A stretch of 64,000 nucleotides of DNA from Sipunculus nudus (taxonomy: Eukaryota > Annelida > Sipuncula > Golfingiida > Sipunculidae), in the NCBI GenBank assembly GCA_026874595.1, contig CM049308.1, positions 42,665,327 through 42,729,326 on the forward strand, given 5' to 3'. The notes below the pieces were generated by a model. It saw nothing but the letters and a program-made list of their open reading frames with translations, was not told where the DNA came from and did not search any database. Positions 35,653-46,440 of the stretch are shown here, in pieces. The number at the start of each line of letters is the position of its first letter. The first letter of the stretch is position 1. The position numbers and the translations under genes were made by a program.

Positions 35653-37677
35653 ATGAAAACAAGGCCGACAGGCCTAATGGGAACCTGTGCAATGGGATAT
35701 ACACTAGGTATAATGATTTAATGCTGGACCATTATTTTCCAAGTACATTTGTACATGTATATGGACAATGCAAGTACTAAATATTTTGAACAAGAACTAA
35801 TTACACAAACATCACTGCTGAAATTCTGGCATGGGTGCACACAACACAATATGGTTGTATGTTGCGCCACCAGTCTTGTATACGACAAAGCTATCCGATA
35901 TGTATTAATATGCCCAATTTCAGGCTGACATTTCAAATCCCTCCCGAGAAATAAGCAGGCACATACACTGTGCAAAAGTCGTTGTAGGCGGCGACACTTG
36001 TCTTGCGAACGAGAAAGCCATCAAAGACGCATAGGCAAGTCAAAATATCAGGCTAATACAACAAACTTCTCTTGAGTTTGATGCACATGGCTGACCAGGC
36101 TTAGATGAGAAAGGCAGTTGCCCCCTGTGAAGTGTGACAAATTCCTGGCTCACGCTACTGTACTGAGTGAACTCTCGATCTGCACTGAGTGAACTTTTGA
36201 CCTGTACCTGGCTAGACTGAGTAAACTCTTGATCTGTTGCATAATCTGACACAGCAGTCAGCCAAAGCTATAAATAGATCCGGACTGACCTTTGGCGCCA
36301 AATCTGATGCAGTGGGCAGTCAGCCAAAGCTATAAATAGAATGGAGCTACTGCACTGAGTGAACTCTTGACCTGTACCTGGCTGCACTGAGTGAACTCTT
36401 GACCTGTAACCTAATCTTAAATAGTTGACAGTCTGCCAAACTATTTGTAGATAAAGACACAATTTTGGCCTGTTGGTATATCTGTTTACACATACTGAAA
36501 GACTTTGGCTAAAATGCTTTTTTCGACCTATGAAGATTTTTTATGAAAATGTTTAGAATAATAAAAGATGCTGTCATTTCATTTTTAAAGGTCTTATAAT
36601 TATGCCAAAAATCATTTAAATAAACCTGAACAAAGGCCACCTAAAAATCAATTTTATGCAATGTAACATAAATTGAAACAACAGTTTTGCAGAAGGAAAT
36701 ATTGAAGCCCTCAAGGCCAACTTAAGCTTCCTATGACTCTACCCAAAATCAACAAACATAACCTATTCTTTTACAATTAAAAAACCCCTATCCTAGAATA
36801 TTCTTGTGAAAAATTAAACTTTTCAGCTTGACAGTTTCATCATAAGACATTTTTAATCCGAAATTGGCTCAAATTACAAGGTTTCTGACTGTAAGAAAAA
36901 GGGGTCAATGTAGGTGGCGACACAAAAACTACTATTTCCAATATGAGTCACGTGACCAACATTTGCACAAGATTTAGTGATCCTAGCTCCTATTGCTTCT
37001 GAGATTGTTATGTTAGTATGCTTACATGGCAAATGACTCATTTCAAATTCCTGTAACTCGGACAAAATTCATCAAACCAAAACCATTTAAACAAACTTGA
37101 GAAAGCTGGATTTTGGAATCATTTCTGTAAAATATTGAACCATTTGACTGAATGATTTCAGAGAAAAAGATTTTCAATTTTTTTTTTTTTTTTTTTTTTT
37201 TTAGCTTTTTCTCCGTAAAATGTAAGTTAATGCAGGTGGCACCAAATATAATTTCAAATATAACTCATGTGACAACATTTGCATAAAATTTTGTGATGAT
37301 ATCTCCAGCTGGTTCTCATATTGTAATTCTAGTATCCTTTTTTGAGCAAATGACTTAAGTTCAGCTTCCTGTAACTCGGCCAAAATTCACTGAACCATTA
37401 GAACAAACCTGAGAAAGAATTTTTTAGGGATTACTTCTGTGAAATATTGAATGATTTGGCTGGACAGTTTCGGAGAAGTAGAATTTTAAATCTTTTTTTT
37501 TAGCTTACTCCTTATAAAATCTAAGTAAATGCAGATAGCCAAAAAACAAGTAAAATCCGATCGAGTTTTTTAAATGACAAATTTTTGGCATAAAATTTGG
37601 TGATGCTAGCTCCTGCCGTTTTCGAGATAGTTTGGAAAAACGTACAGACGACGCCTCACCATGGCATAAGCTTACAG
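35653..37677 (-). repeat. Inverted, near-complete copy of the 14-22 kb repeat family
   Basis: Read on the minus strand it starts AAGCTTATGCCATGGTGAGG, passes through AAACGGCAGGAGCTAGCATC, the GAAACTGTCCAGCC box, GTTCACTCAGTGCAG subrepeats and GGCGCCA boxes, and ends at ATTAGGCCTGTCGGCCTTG. It therefore defines both ends of the element, about 2 kb here against 3.7 kb for the copies at 14-22 kb, which have an expanded GGTGGCGCC subrepeat region. It lies in the isthmin intron. Confidence 0.85.
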
Positions 37678-38766
37678 GTTCGTTAAAAGTGTTTTATATT
37701 ATTATATCAACTATTGTCATTTTTCATTCAATTAAGCAGCATTTCATTACCTTTTTAGCCTTTTGGTACCCTTTTAATAATATGATCAAAAGTATAATTT
37801 GTAGAAGACAAAAAAAGCAATAAGATGCTATGCTAATTGGGTTGATTTGTCTTGTTAAGCTTAACGAGACAGTTCCCTATTAACTCAGATCTGTACTAGG
37901 ATCTTTGTAATGCCTGTTATTAACTCCACAGATATTTAAAATTAAAAGTAATAAATAAATTTACAAAGTTGAAAGAGAATTGGATACCCTTATGTTTGGC
38001 AAGGATCATTTTTTCAGCCATTAATAAGATTATATAGCATTTGACCGATTTTAAGGATAGGAAAACTGCTATCATTAAAATTATCAAAAGAAATCATGAC
38101 ACATACAAATTACAATAAATGGCAGTATAGGCCTAAATATGAAATAATCCTGAAGGATTTTTATTCAAACAGCACTGCAGTACATTTTGTAATTTTTCAG
38201 TGTTTTTTTTAAGGTTTCATTTACAGTTTTCTTCCTCTTTATTGAGCAGATTAGATGTATCATACACTTTAGAGGTTAAAATGGTAACAATTGCTAAAAT
38301 CATACTCAGAAATAATGTGAACCTCCTGATTACAAAGTAACACGTGTTCGCATACCGATTTTGAATATTAGAACTATTTTTAAGTAATTTTAGGGAGATC
38401 ACAAGAAAGATCAATGCAATCAGTGTAAAATTTTAACCGTAAATGATCATGGATGAAGTATTTTTTGTACTTTTTGGTAAAATGAAGACACAATTTATCA
38501 AATATTCACTTAGGCGAACTGTTCAAATAAACGGTTTGTTAATCTTCAAGGTTGTAGCCGTCATTATGATACTATAAATTACTATGGGAAAGGCATGTAT
38601 CAGCTTTCCGTGTTGTTCAGATCGTCTCAATTATCTGTTGTGGAATGTTTCTTTAACGATGTCTCCAGTTCATCAGTTGATTAATTTATAATTTGTGCAC
38701 CCCATACGGAAAAAATACTCTGTGTTCTTACTTGTTTGCATTTGTTGTTTATATCCATGGATATAG
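37678..38766. other. AT-rich intron sequence
   Basis: No exon, RNA gene or repeat was recognised. It lies within the isthmin-like intron. Confidence 0.5.
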
Positions 38767-39030
38767 GTGAAGATAATTGGAGTAATTAGAGCATCCGGTG
38801 GTCAGCAGTCCGTAAGATGGTTGTCGGGATTGTCGTGCAGAATTGACACTAATGACAGATTATACTATACAGGTGACCGATATATACATTTATCAGATAT
38901 TCTAAAGAACGGAGAATTTAACTTTAAAAATAGGAAAGGTTTTGGTTTTCATACAATTATAGGGATATACAGTTATACGATATACTATCACGGAGGACCG
39001 ACAACTTATATTACGTCTTATCTGTTGTAA
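38767..39030 (+). CDS. Candidate terminal exon, unidentified, inside the isthmin intron
   Basis: After an acceptor-like TTTATATCCATGGATATAG the frame is open for 87 codons, with SCRIDTNDRLYYTGDRYIHL and a hydrophobic, Tyr-rich end before TAA. There is a small inverted repeat (AACCGCGGGGTT) just after the stop. The phase (0) fits the candidate donor at 35063. No family is recognised. The length is only modestly above chance for this composition, so this stays a weak call. Confidence 0.25.
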   Translation: MKIIGVIRASGGQQSVRWLSGLSCRIDTNDRLYYTGDRYIHLSDILKNGEFNFKNRKGFGFHTIIGIYSYTIYYHGGPTTYITSYLL

Positions 39031-39178
39031 CCGCGGGGTTACACAGACCTACTACTAGTTCTACTCTACCTGATCTGAAATACAAAGCATGTTTAAACAC
39101 TATATGCTTCCTGTATGTGGCATTTTACCGATTTTTAGATTATAGTTTAAATATAATTTAAACGCTTATACTGAAGTA

Positions 39179-39203
39179 AAGTTGGCAGCCCCCCCCCCCC
39201 CCC
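39179..39203. repeat. Poly-C tract
   Basis: C homopolymer with a short AA break, in the isthmin intron. Confidence 0.9.
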
Positions 39204-39304
39204 CCAACCCCCCAATTTTTCCACTTAGTCGCATTAATTAACACGAGCACCCTCAAACAAACATGATGAACATGTTCCCTTCGTTATATGTATACACTGG
39301 ATAC

Positions 39305-39713
39305 CTTGTCCAGTCTCCATGGCACAGAACCCACGGTAAGATGTCCACTCTGAAGTGAAGTTTCCGTGAGACCTGCGGACTCAGGAGATTCGGCGTCCCG
39401 GCACCTTTACCCCGCGTAATCAACCTCCTGTGGTTGTCATAACAACAGTGCTGAGCGGCAAAGCTACCGCTGCCGGCAATAATTTTGGATCGTATACAAT
39501 ATTTGGCGCCCTTTTTATAAACCTGAAGTCGTTGTGAAGGGTCACTTGCATCCGTCCAGTTGTAGAACCGATTAGTTAAGGGATCCCATACTTTGCTGTC
39601 GTATTGCAGGTTGTCCGGGTAACCACAGGGACAGCTTGGGAGACTAGATATACTGGCCACCTGGTTCCTGAGGATGGGATCTCTACATGCCAGCCACTGA
39701 GCACATCTGTCGT
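39305..39713 (-). CDS. ism: Isthmin-like gene, AMOP-domain exon
   Basis: The acceptor ATTTATTTCAG precedes 39713 and the donor CAAG|GTATCC follows 39305. The exon encodes DRCAQWLACRDP, SCPCGYPDN, NWTDASDP, YCIRSKI, AAQHCCYDNH, LITRGKGAGTPNL and VDILPWVLCHGDW in order. AMOP is an extracellular, disulfide-rich domain shared by MUC4, SUSD2 and isthmins. The GKGAGTPNL and LPWxxCxGDW blocks, together with the next exon, point to isthmin specifically, a secreted protein with a thrombospondin type 1 repeat plus AMOP that is known in vertebrates as a developmental, anti-angiogenic and metabolic signal. NWT is a potential N-glycosylation site. Phase: two bases complete the previous codon; two remain at the end. 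It is interrupted by no stop or frameshift, so the gene looks functional. Confidence 0.94.
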
Positions 39714-39943
39714 CTGAAATAAATAAATATCTATAGACTCACAGCCACACTGGTAAACACAAAGTAACTTGCCCACGTCCCAAACTCCCAAAGGGACCTA
39801 TCTAAATATAATGGAAGAAAATGCCAAACAAAATATGAAAAAAATACAAAATAAAGGAGTTTCTGCAATGATTTATTCCGTTGACATTTCGCAAAAAAAA
39901 AATACAACAATATAAAGACAGCAGTCATAGGATTGAGAGTGAG

Positions 39944-41190
39944 AAACACAGGTAAGAAAGACAGCAGTCTGATGTCGGAGAATTAGAAACACATAATAAA
40001 GACAGCAGTCAGATGACAGAGAATGAGAAACACATAAAAAGATACCAGTTAGATGACGGAGAATGCGAAACACATAATAAAGATACCAGTTAGATGACGG
40101 AGAATGAGAAACACATGATAAAGATACCAGTTTGATGACGGAGAATGAGAAACACATAATAAAGATACCAGTTAGATGACGGAGAATGAGAAACACATGA
40201 TAAAGACAACAGTCAGATGACGGAGAATGAGAAACACATGATAAAGATACCAGTTAGATGACGGAGAATGAGAAACACATGATAAAGATACCAGTTAGAT
40301 ATACGGAGAATGCGAAACACATAATAAAGATACCAGTTAGATGACGGAGAATGAGAAACACATGATAAAGATACCAGTTAGATGACGGAGAATGAGAAAC
40401 ACATAATAAAGATACCAGTTAGATGACGGAGAATGAGAAACACATGATAAAGACAGCAATCAGATGACGGAGAATGAGAAACACATGATAAAGATACCAG
40501 TTAGATGACGGAGAATGAGAAACACATAATAAAGATACCAGTTAGATGACGGAGAATGAGAAACACATAATAAAGATACCAGTTAGATGACGGAGAATGA
40601 GAAACACATAATAAAGATACCAGTTAGATGACGGAGAATGAGAAACACATGATAAAGACAGCAGTCAGATGACGGAGAATGAGAAACACATGATAAAGAT
40701 AGCAGTCAGATGACGGAGAATGAGAAACACATAATCAAGATACCAGTTAGATGACAGAGTATGAGAAACACATGATAAAGACAGCAGTCAGATGACGGAA
40801 AAAGAGAAACACATGATAAAGATAGCAGTTAGATGACGGTGAATGAGAAACACATGATAAAGATACCAGTTAGATGACGGAGAATGAGAAGCACATAATA
40901 AAGATACCAGTTAGATGACGGAGAATGAGAAACACATAATAAAGATACCAGTTAGATGACGGAGTATGAGAAACAAGATAAAGATACCAGTTAGATGACG
41001 GAAAATGGGAAACACTTGATAAAGATACCAGTTAGATGACGGAGAATGAGAAACACATAATAAAGATACCAGTTAGATGACGGAGAATGAGAAACACATC
41101 ATAAAGATACCAGTCAGATGACGGAGAATGAGAAACACATGATAAAGATACCAGTTAGATGACGGCGAGCAAGAAACGAGTAGACAACAG
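39944..41190. repeat. 41-bp minisatellite, about 30 units, in an isthmin intron
   Basis: Units are AGATACCAGTTAGATGACGG followed by AGAATGAGAAACACATAATA and one more base. Variants alternate AGATACCAGTTAGATG with AGACAGCAGTCAGATG, and ACATAATAA with ACATGATAA. The array fills most of the intron 39714-41569. Because 41 is not a multiple of 3, the open frames across it shift phase from unit to unit and cannot be a repeat protein. Direct repeats without variable spacers exclude CRISPR. Confidence 0.96.
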
Positions 41191-41569
41191 TCAGATGAGT
41201 AACAGTGAGAAAAACAAATAATAAAGACAGCTTAATACAGAAAAATTTCCCGAATTTCCGTTTTTAATTTCCTAATTCTACAGTCCAGGATGTTGCGGCC
41301 CCCCTTCCACAGTGTTACTATAGTATTGAATGTTTATCAAGATTGTTCTCCAGTCAGTCTTGATATTGAAATCCGACTTGACTCGAGACTCGGTCTTCAA
41401 GACCGGTCATGAGCTCAAGACGGTCTTGAGATGTATATTGAAACTCACTCCAGGTGTATAAAGACAGCTTCATACATTAAAAATTATTCATCTATCAAAT
41501 GTGTTCGTGTTCCTGTATTATAGGGATGTGTCCAAACCTGTCTTTTGCCTTGTGTGGTCAATAACATAC

Positions 41570-41638
41570 CATACTTCTCTGTATACACCTCCAGGGCCTC
41601 ATTCGTAGTAGGACTTCCATGGTCTTCCGTTTCTTTCT
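41570..41638 (-). CDS. ism: Isthmin-like gene, exon preceding the AMOP domain
   Basis: A 69-base exon between the acceptor CTTTTGTTTGTAG (pyrimidine-rich) and the donor TATG|GTATGT. It reads KETEDHGSPTTNEALE then VYTEKY, and its final base G joins AC of the next exon to give Asp, so the protein runs EKYDDRCAQWLAC. Isthmins have a short acidic linker at this point just before the first AMOP cysteine. Phase 1 at both ends matches the downstream exon. The call rests on phase agreement, good splice sites and position; the exon is too short for independent homology. Confidence 0.75.
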
Positions 41639-41819
41639 CTACAAACAAAAGTATTCCTCCGGTAATATGTTTATAAACGAGACAATTAAAAAAAGTTTAG
41701 TTATGCGATTCAGATATACTAGGCACCTTATTTTTGTTTGGTGTTTTGTCGATACTGTCCGGAGATGGAATCCAAGATTAATGTTTCGCGGAATAGGATA
41801 GTTGAAGAGAAGTCGTCTA

Positions 41820-43000
41820 GCTGAGATCGTGTTTATGTATTTCAAAATTCGCGGCTAAACTCGTAGCTACCACATGTCTTCGGGTTTGGGCGATACGCCC
41901 TCAGTGTGTCCTAAACATATGTACGAGACGAAAACTCGCACGAGAATTTTAAATCGTTTAATGCATGGCAAGTTCTGGTGATATGAAGAGACATCAATTC
42001 GACATGCAAAGGGTTTGAGTTTTACACGACACCTGACGAGTTGTAACTCGTGTTACGGAACCCAATATAAACAGATCACGTATGCGTGATGAACACAAAT
42101 TCTGTAACGGAGATAAAAAAAAATCAGATTCTGTAACACTAGGCAGCGTGAAATGTCTAGGGGAATGAATAAAGAAGTCAGTGGCTTTTTGTTAACAAAT
42201 AACCATAATTTATTCTTAAAACAACCCTAACAATACAATACACTAAATCAATACAATTATACAATAAAACAGCGGTATAGCAACAAGTCAATACAATCTC
42301 ACAGAAAATAATGTGCACATTACCTGGAAAGTACCAACAGCGTCACTACGATACATTCTTTAAATGTATACTCTCTGAGAACGACAGTCCAGTGTAAAGT
42401 TCTTGTAACAATCCAGAAAGTAAACTGAAGTCCTAAAGAGTCTGAAGAAAATCTATAATTGCCGCACACGTCGGAAAAGGTCCAAGAAACTGACACGCGC
42501 TTCTGGGTCCGCTGGAATCCTCTCTGCTCTCTCTGCCACTTAAACACAGCCCCTTTATATACTATCACACCCCAAGCCGAGAATTTTCCACTTCTCGAAC
42601 AGTCTATAAGATCTTGCACAACACAGTAAACACGCATTTCAGGAATTCTCTAGAAAAACAGCGCTGTGTGTATCTCTACATACTAGGGTTATCACGTGAC
42701 CTCAGCCAGACGTGAAAACCCAAAGCTAACATGACAAAGAGAGTTCAACCAGTACGGATTAAACACAGAATGTAACAAACGGCCCGGCGAGGGTGTCACA
42801 ACACGAGTTACGCCCGCGCCACACAATAAATAGAGCACCTTTAACACTCGCCATAACTCGTAGGCCAAACCCGTGACAGTGTGACACGGCCTCTATTACT
42901 TCGAGTTTGGGACGCAAGAACACGATCTCTGTTCGAGTTCGAACGACCTCTCTTCAACTTCCATACCAGATTGTACGCTGTTTGTTCGACATGTCCTGGA
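41820..43000. other. CGAGTT/AACTCG-rich flanks around the LTR-like element
   Basis: AACTCG or CGAGTT recurs many times on both sides of the 42051-42803 element (for example near 41858, 42037-42050, 42804-42811, 42866, 42901 and 42934), partly as small palindromes such as CGAGTTGTAACTCG. No gene was seen. Confidence 0.55.
42051..42803 (-). mobile_element. LTR-like element (solo LTR?), 753 bp, minus orientation
   Basis: Read on the minus strand it begins TGTTGTGACACCC and ends GGTTCCGTAACA, the TG..CA form of retroviral-type LTRs. It contains a TATA box (AGTATATAAAGGGG, about 42560) and, about 330 bases later, AGAATAAATTATGG, a polyadenylation-type signal. It matches 48572-49306 over its whole length in the opposite orientation. 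The bases just outside are GTAACTCG and CGAGTTAC, inverted rather than direct copies, so no target duplication is visible. No gag or pol frame lies next to it. An alternative is a non-autonomous TIR element whose 12-bp ends are GTAACTCGTGTT. Confidence 0.65.
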
Positions 43001-43119
43001 CATTGTTACCAGTTGATGCTAGTTGTGGGGACACAAAAATAGTGGATTTTGACATCCTCTTCTCCAGAAGGTTCCAACGTCGCACCATCACCACTTGGAC
43101 GTGGCTGAATTGAGGAGAT

Positions 43120-44330
43120 ATGCCGCCAAAGAGAAAAACTAGACGACCAGAGGTCGAACGCTTGCCGGAAGTTGAAATGACAGACAGATGGACAGACAGA
43201 ACATATTGTGGGTTTTCTATTATTTGAATGACCCTCAGCGTTTGCTGAGAAGTTGTGGCCTGTAAAATGACATATCAGACAAAACAACGAGGAAGCAGAC
43301 AAAGCTGACCACAAAAGACTAACAGACAAACATACTGACACATCTGTGATAACAGATTACCAGACAAAAGTGCCGAAGGTAAAGAAGAGAAAAATTAGCG
43401 ATGGTTTATGTAGATAAGGTTTATAATTTTGGAGATATGGCCAAAACATGATATGTTGGGGAGGTGAAGGTGCAGCGCCCCCTAGTGGCTAAATGAAAAA
43501 TCTGTTTTGAGATATTAGTGAAACACATAAGATGTACCAGTTTTAAAAGGATTCCTGAAAAAAAAACTGTGGCCTGTAGAATGCTATATATGAGACGCAA
43601 GAACCAGCAAGTAGGCGGATTCGAGGACAACTGACAAACAGACAGACACACTGACAAAGTCATACAAGAATGAGACCAGATGACATTACTAGGTCATGGA
43701 GAAGACTCAGGGAAAGAAAATAAGCCATAGTTTCTGTAATTGAGGCTTTGGGTTTTAGAGATATGGTCAATATAAGGATATGTGTGTGAGGGTCAGGTGC
43801 AGCGCCACCTAGCGGCCATATCCGGAAAATGAAAAAAAAATTGTGAGAAAATATAACTTGCATCAGTTTTCAAATGCTTCTTTAAAAACTGTGGCCTGTA
43901 GAATGCTATATGCGAGACGCAAGAATCAGCAAGCAGCCAAATTTGAGGACAACTGACAAACAGACGGACACACTGACAAAGTGACACAAGATTGAGACCA
44001 GATGACATTATCAGTTTATGGAGAAGACTCAGAGGGAAAAAATAAGCTATAGTTTATGTAATTGAGCTTTGGGTTTTAGAGATATGGCCAATGTAATGAT
44101 ATGTGTGTGAGGGTCGTATGCAGCGCCCCCTAGCAGCAATATTCAAAAAATGAAAAAAACATTTCGAGATACTAGTGTAGGACTTATGATATGTCAGTTT
44201 CAAAATGATTCCTGCAATAATGTTGCCTTTGGCGCAAGATGAATGAAATCTCGAAATATCTCTATTCACGAGATATTTTACGAGATACTGCAAGACTTGT
44301 AATAAAATCTTGTAGTACTAGTTGAATGCT
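43120..44330 (+). repeat. Array element with about 322-bp units and CTCF-like boxes
   Basis: Three to four units are anchored at ACTGTGGCCTGTAGAATGCT (about 43567 and 43889), each with a CAGACAGACA tract, AGAGATATGG and a CAGCGCC.CCTAG.GGC box. The minus-strand frames with VCLSVS-type runs come from the CAGACAGA tracts. Confidence 0.85.
43473..43489 (-). promoter_or_regulatory. CTCF-like motif carried by a repeat
   Basis: The complement reads GCCACTAGGGGGCGCTG, which fits the CTCF core as I know it from bilaterians (CCASYAGRKGGCRS). Related boxes in equivalent repeat positions are at 43800-43816, 44121-44137, 46741-46757 and 47197-47213. Occupancy cannot be judged from sequence. Confidence 0.4.
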
Positions 44331-44369
44331 ACCTGATGCAAAAAACTAGGTCTCTCTAGCTTTAACACT

Positions 44370-45529
44370 GACAAAGTTAGAAAAATAAGACCCCTTAATT
44401 TCGAATATCATGACTTTTCCCCCAAAATTTATAACCATGGTTACGACAAATTTGAGTCAGCTACACACCAGATGACAGGCCTTGGAATGACAATTAAAAT
44501 GAGCTATTGTTGAAGTAGATACAACTAATAGTCACAAAGATATGAAGAAAAAACCGTTTTGAGAAGTTTTGATGACCTTGACCTTGACCTTTTACTTATT
44601 TTGACCAAAAACAATAAGGCACCTAGAATTTTGGTTGTTTATCATCCCTGAAAGTTTCAAGGTGATTGTGGCAAAATTGTGGCCAGGAGAGTGATGACAA
44701 ACAAACAAATGAGGTTGATACGACCATATTTGACCAAGTGATGAAGAAAAGAAAATTTCGAGGTTTTTCGATGACCTTGTCCTTGACCTATATTGACGAA
44801 AAACGATAGAGCACCTTGCATTTTATTTTTTCGTCATCTCTGTAAGTTTCAAGGTGATTGCGGCAAAACTGTGGCTTGTAGTGTCGTAAATGTGAGACAG
44901 AACAACAAGGTCGTTGACAAAATTGACAACAACAGAGGAACAGACAGACATACTGACAAGGTGACACATGGCCAGCAAAGGTTGAGCACCCTTTGATATG
45001 GGGAATGGAAAGACGAACAAAATGAGGTAAGAATGAGGTTGATACGACAATTTGTGACAAAGTTTTGAGGAAAATACGGTTTCGAGGTTTTTTGAGGGTC
45101 TTGACCTTGACCTTTGACCTATTTAATAAAAAACAAAAGACTGCCTAGAAAGTTTCAAGGTTATTGCTGCAAAACTATGGCCTGTAGTGTCGTAAATGTC
45201 CGAAAGAACAACAAGGCCGTTGACAAAATTGACAACAACCCTGAAACAGACAGACATACTGACAAGGTGACACATCGCCAACAAAGGATCATCATACCAG
45301 GATATGGGCAATGGAAAGACGAACAAAATGAGGTAAGAATGAGGTTGATACGACAATTTTTAACCAAGTCATGAGGAAAATAAAATTTTGAGGTTTTTTG
45401 ATGACCTTGACCTTAACCGTTTACCTTCATTAACAAAAAACAATAGGGCACCTAGAAATTTAATTCTCCATCATCTCTGAAAGTTTCAAGGTGATTGTGG
45501 CAAAATTGTGGCCAGGAGAGTGCAGACAG

Positions 45530-45580
<51 letters not shown>

Positions 45581-45610
45581 TACGCAACTGAGCAATATGC
45601 TTGCCGAAAT
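44370..45610 (+). repeat. Array element with about 310-bp units and GACCTTGACC modules
   Basis: Units share AAGTTTCAAGGTGATTG, GGCAAAACTGTGG, a GACAAAATTGACAACAAC box, a CAGACAGACA tract and CCTTGACCTTTGACC. Ends with a (CAGA)n run (about 45523-45572) and the block ACTGAGCAATATGCTTGCCG, ATTCCGGCAAGCAA. The same closing block recurs at 47637-47682, so this is a family end. Confidence 0.85.
45535..45572. repeat. (CAGA)n microsatellite
   Basis: Nine or so consecutive CAGA units at the end of the 44.4-45.6 kb element. Confidence 0.9.
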
Positions 45611-45654
45611 CTTTGATTCCGGCAAGCAACTAGCTGCAAAAGTCGCGGTGTTAT

Positions 45655-46440
45655 CAGCAGTTACGTGAAATCATGTTTTTTTCTCGCTTGACGAGATATA
45701 GTACGAGATTTGGCAAGACGAGCAGTTTTATTATGTCAAGACGGCCAAACGTTACGAAATGGCGAAAACTAGATCCGTCTAGCTGTAAAAGTCGCCGAGT
45801 TATAAGCATTTCCGTGTACTCTCGTGTTTTCTCGTTTGACGAGATATGGTGCAGGATTTGGCCAGTCTTGTAGATTTGTCATATCAAACTCTCTAAATGT
45901 TATGAAATGGCGAAAACTACATCTGTCTAGCTGTAAAAGTTGCCGAGTTATTAGCATTTCTGTGAAATCTCCTTTTTTATCGTTCGACGAGATATGGTGC
46001 GAGATTTGGCCAGTCTTGCAGGTTTGTCATGTCAAGCCGTCCAAATGTTAATGAATGCCAAAAACTAGACCTGTCTAGCCGTGAAAGTCGCCGACTTATA
46101 TGCATTTCTGTGAAATCTCGTTTTTCCACATTTGACCAGATGTAGTGCGAGATTTCGCCAAGTATCGCAGTTTTACTATGTCAAGTTGGCCAAATGTTAC
46201 CAAATGCCAAAAACTAGACCTGAGTAGCTGTAAAAGTCGCCTATTTATAAGCATTTCCATGATATCTCGTTTTTTTCTCGCTTGACGAGATATGGTGCGA
46301 GATTTGGCCTGATTTCTTTTCTGGCGTGTCAAGCTGGTCATATGTTATGAAATGCCGAAAACTAGACCTGTGTAGCTGTAAAAGTCGCCGAGTTATAAGC
46401 ATTTCCGTGAAATCTCGGTTTTTCTCGTTTGACGATAAAC
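45655..46440 (+). repeat. 148-bp tandem array with palindromic core
   Basis: Five to six units anchored at GACGAGATATGGTGCGAGAT (about 45689, 45837, 45987, 46127 and 46282), each with GTAAAAGTCGCCGAGTTATA and ATTTCCGTGAAATCTCG. The stretch around each junction (GAAATCTCG..CTCGTTTGACGAGAT) can form a hairpin. No coding signal. Confidence 0.88.

Noticed and set aside
39873-41190. CRISPR-like array of direct repeats
   Set aside because: Units are contiguous 41-mers with no unique spacers and lie in an animal intron; this is a minisatellite. The frame at 39873-40196 is a by-product.
42320-42637. 105-codon minus-strand frame, matched by 48757-48966 on the plus strand
   Set aside because: The apparent conservation is explained by the shared LTR-like element; the frames differ in length and shift relative to each other.
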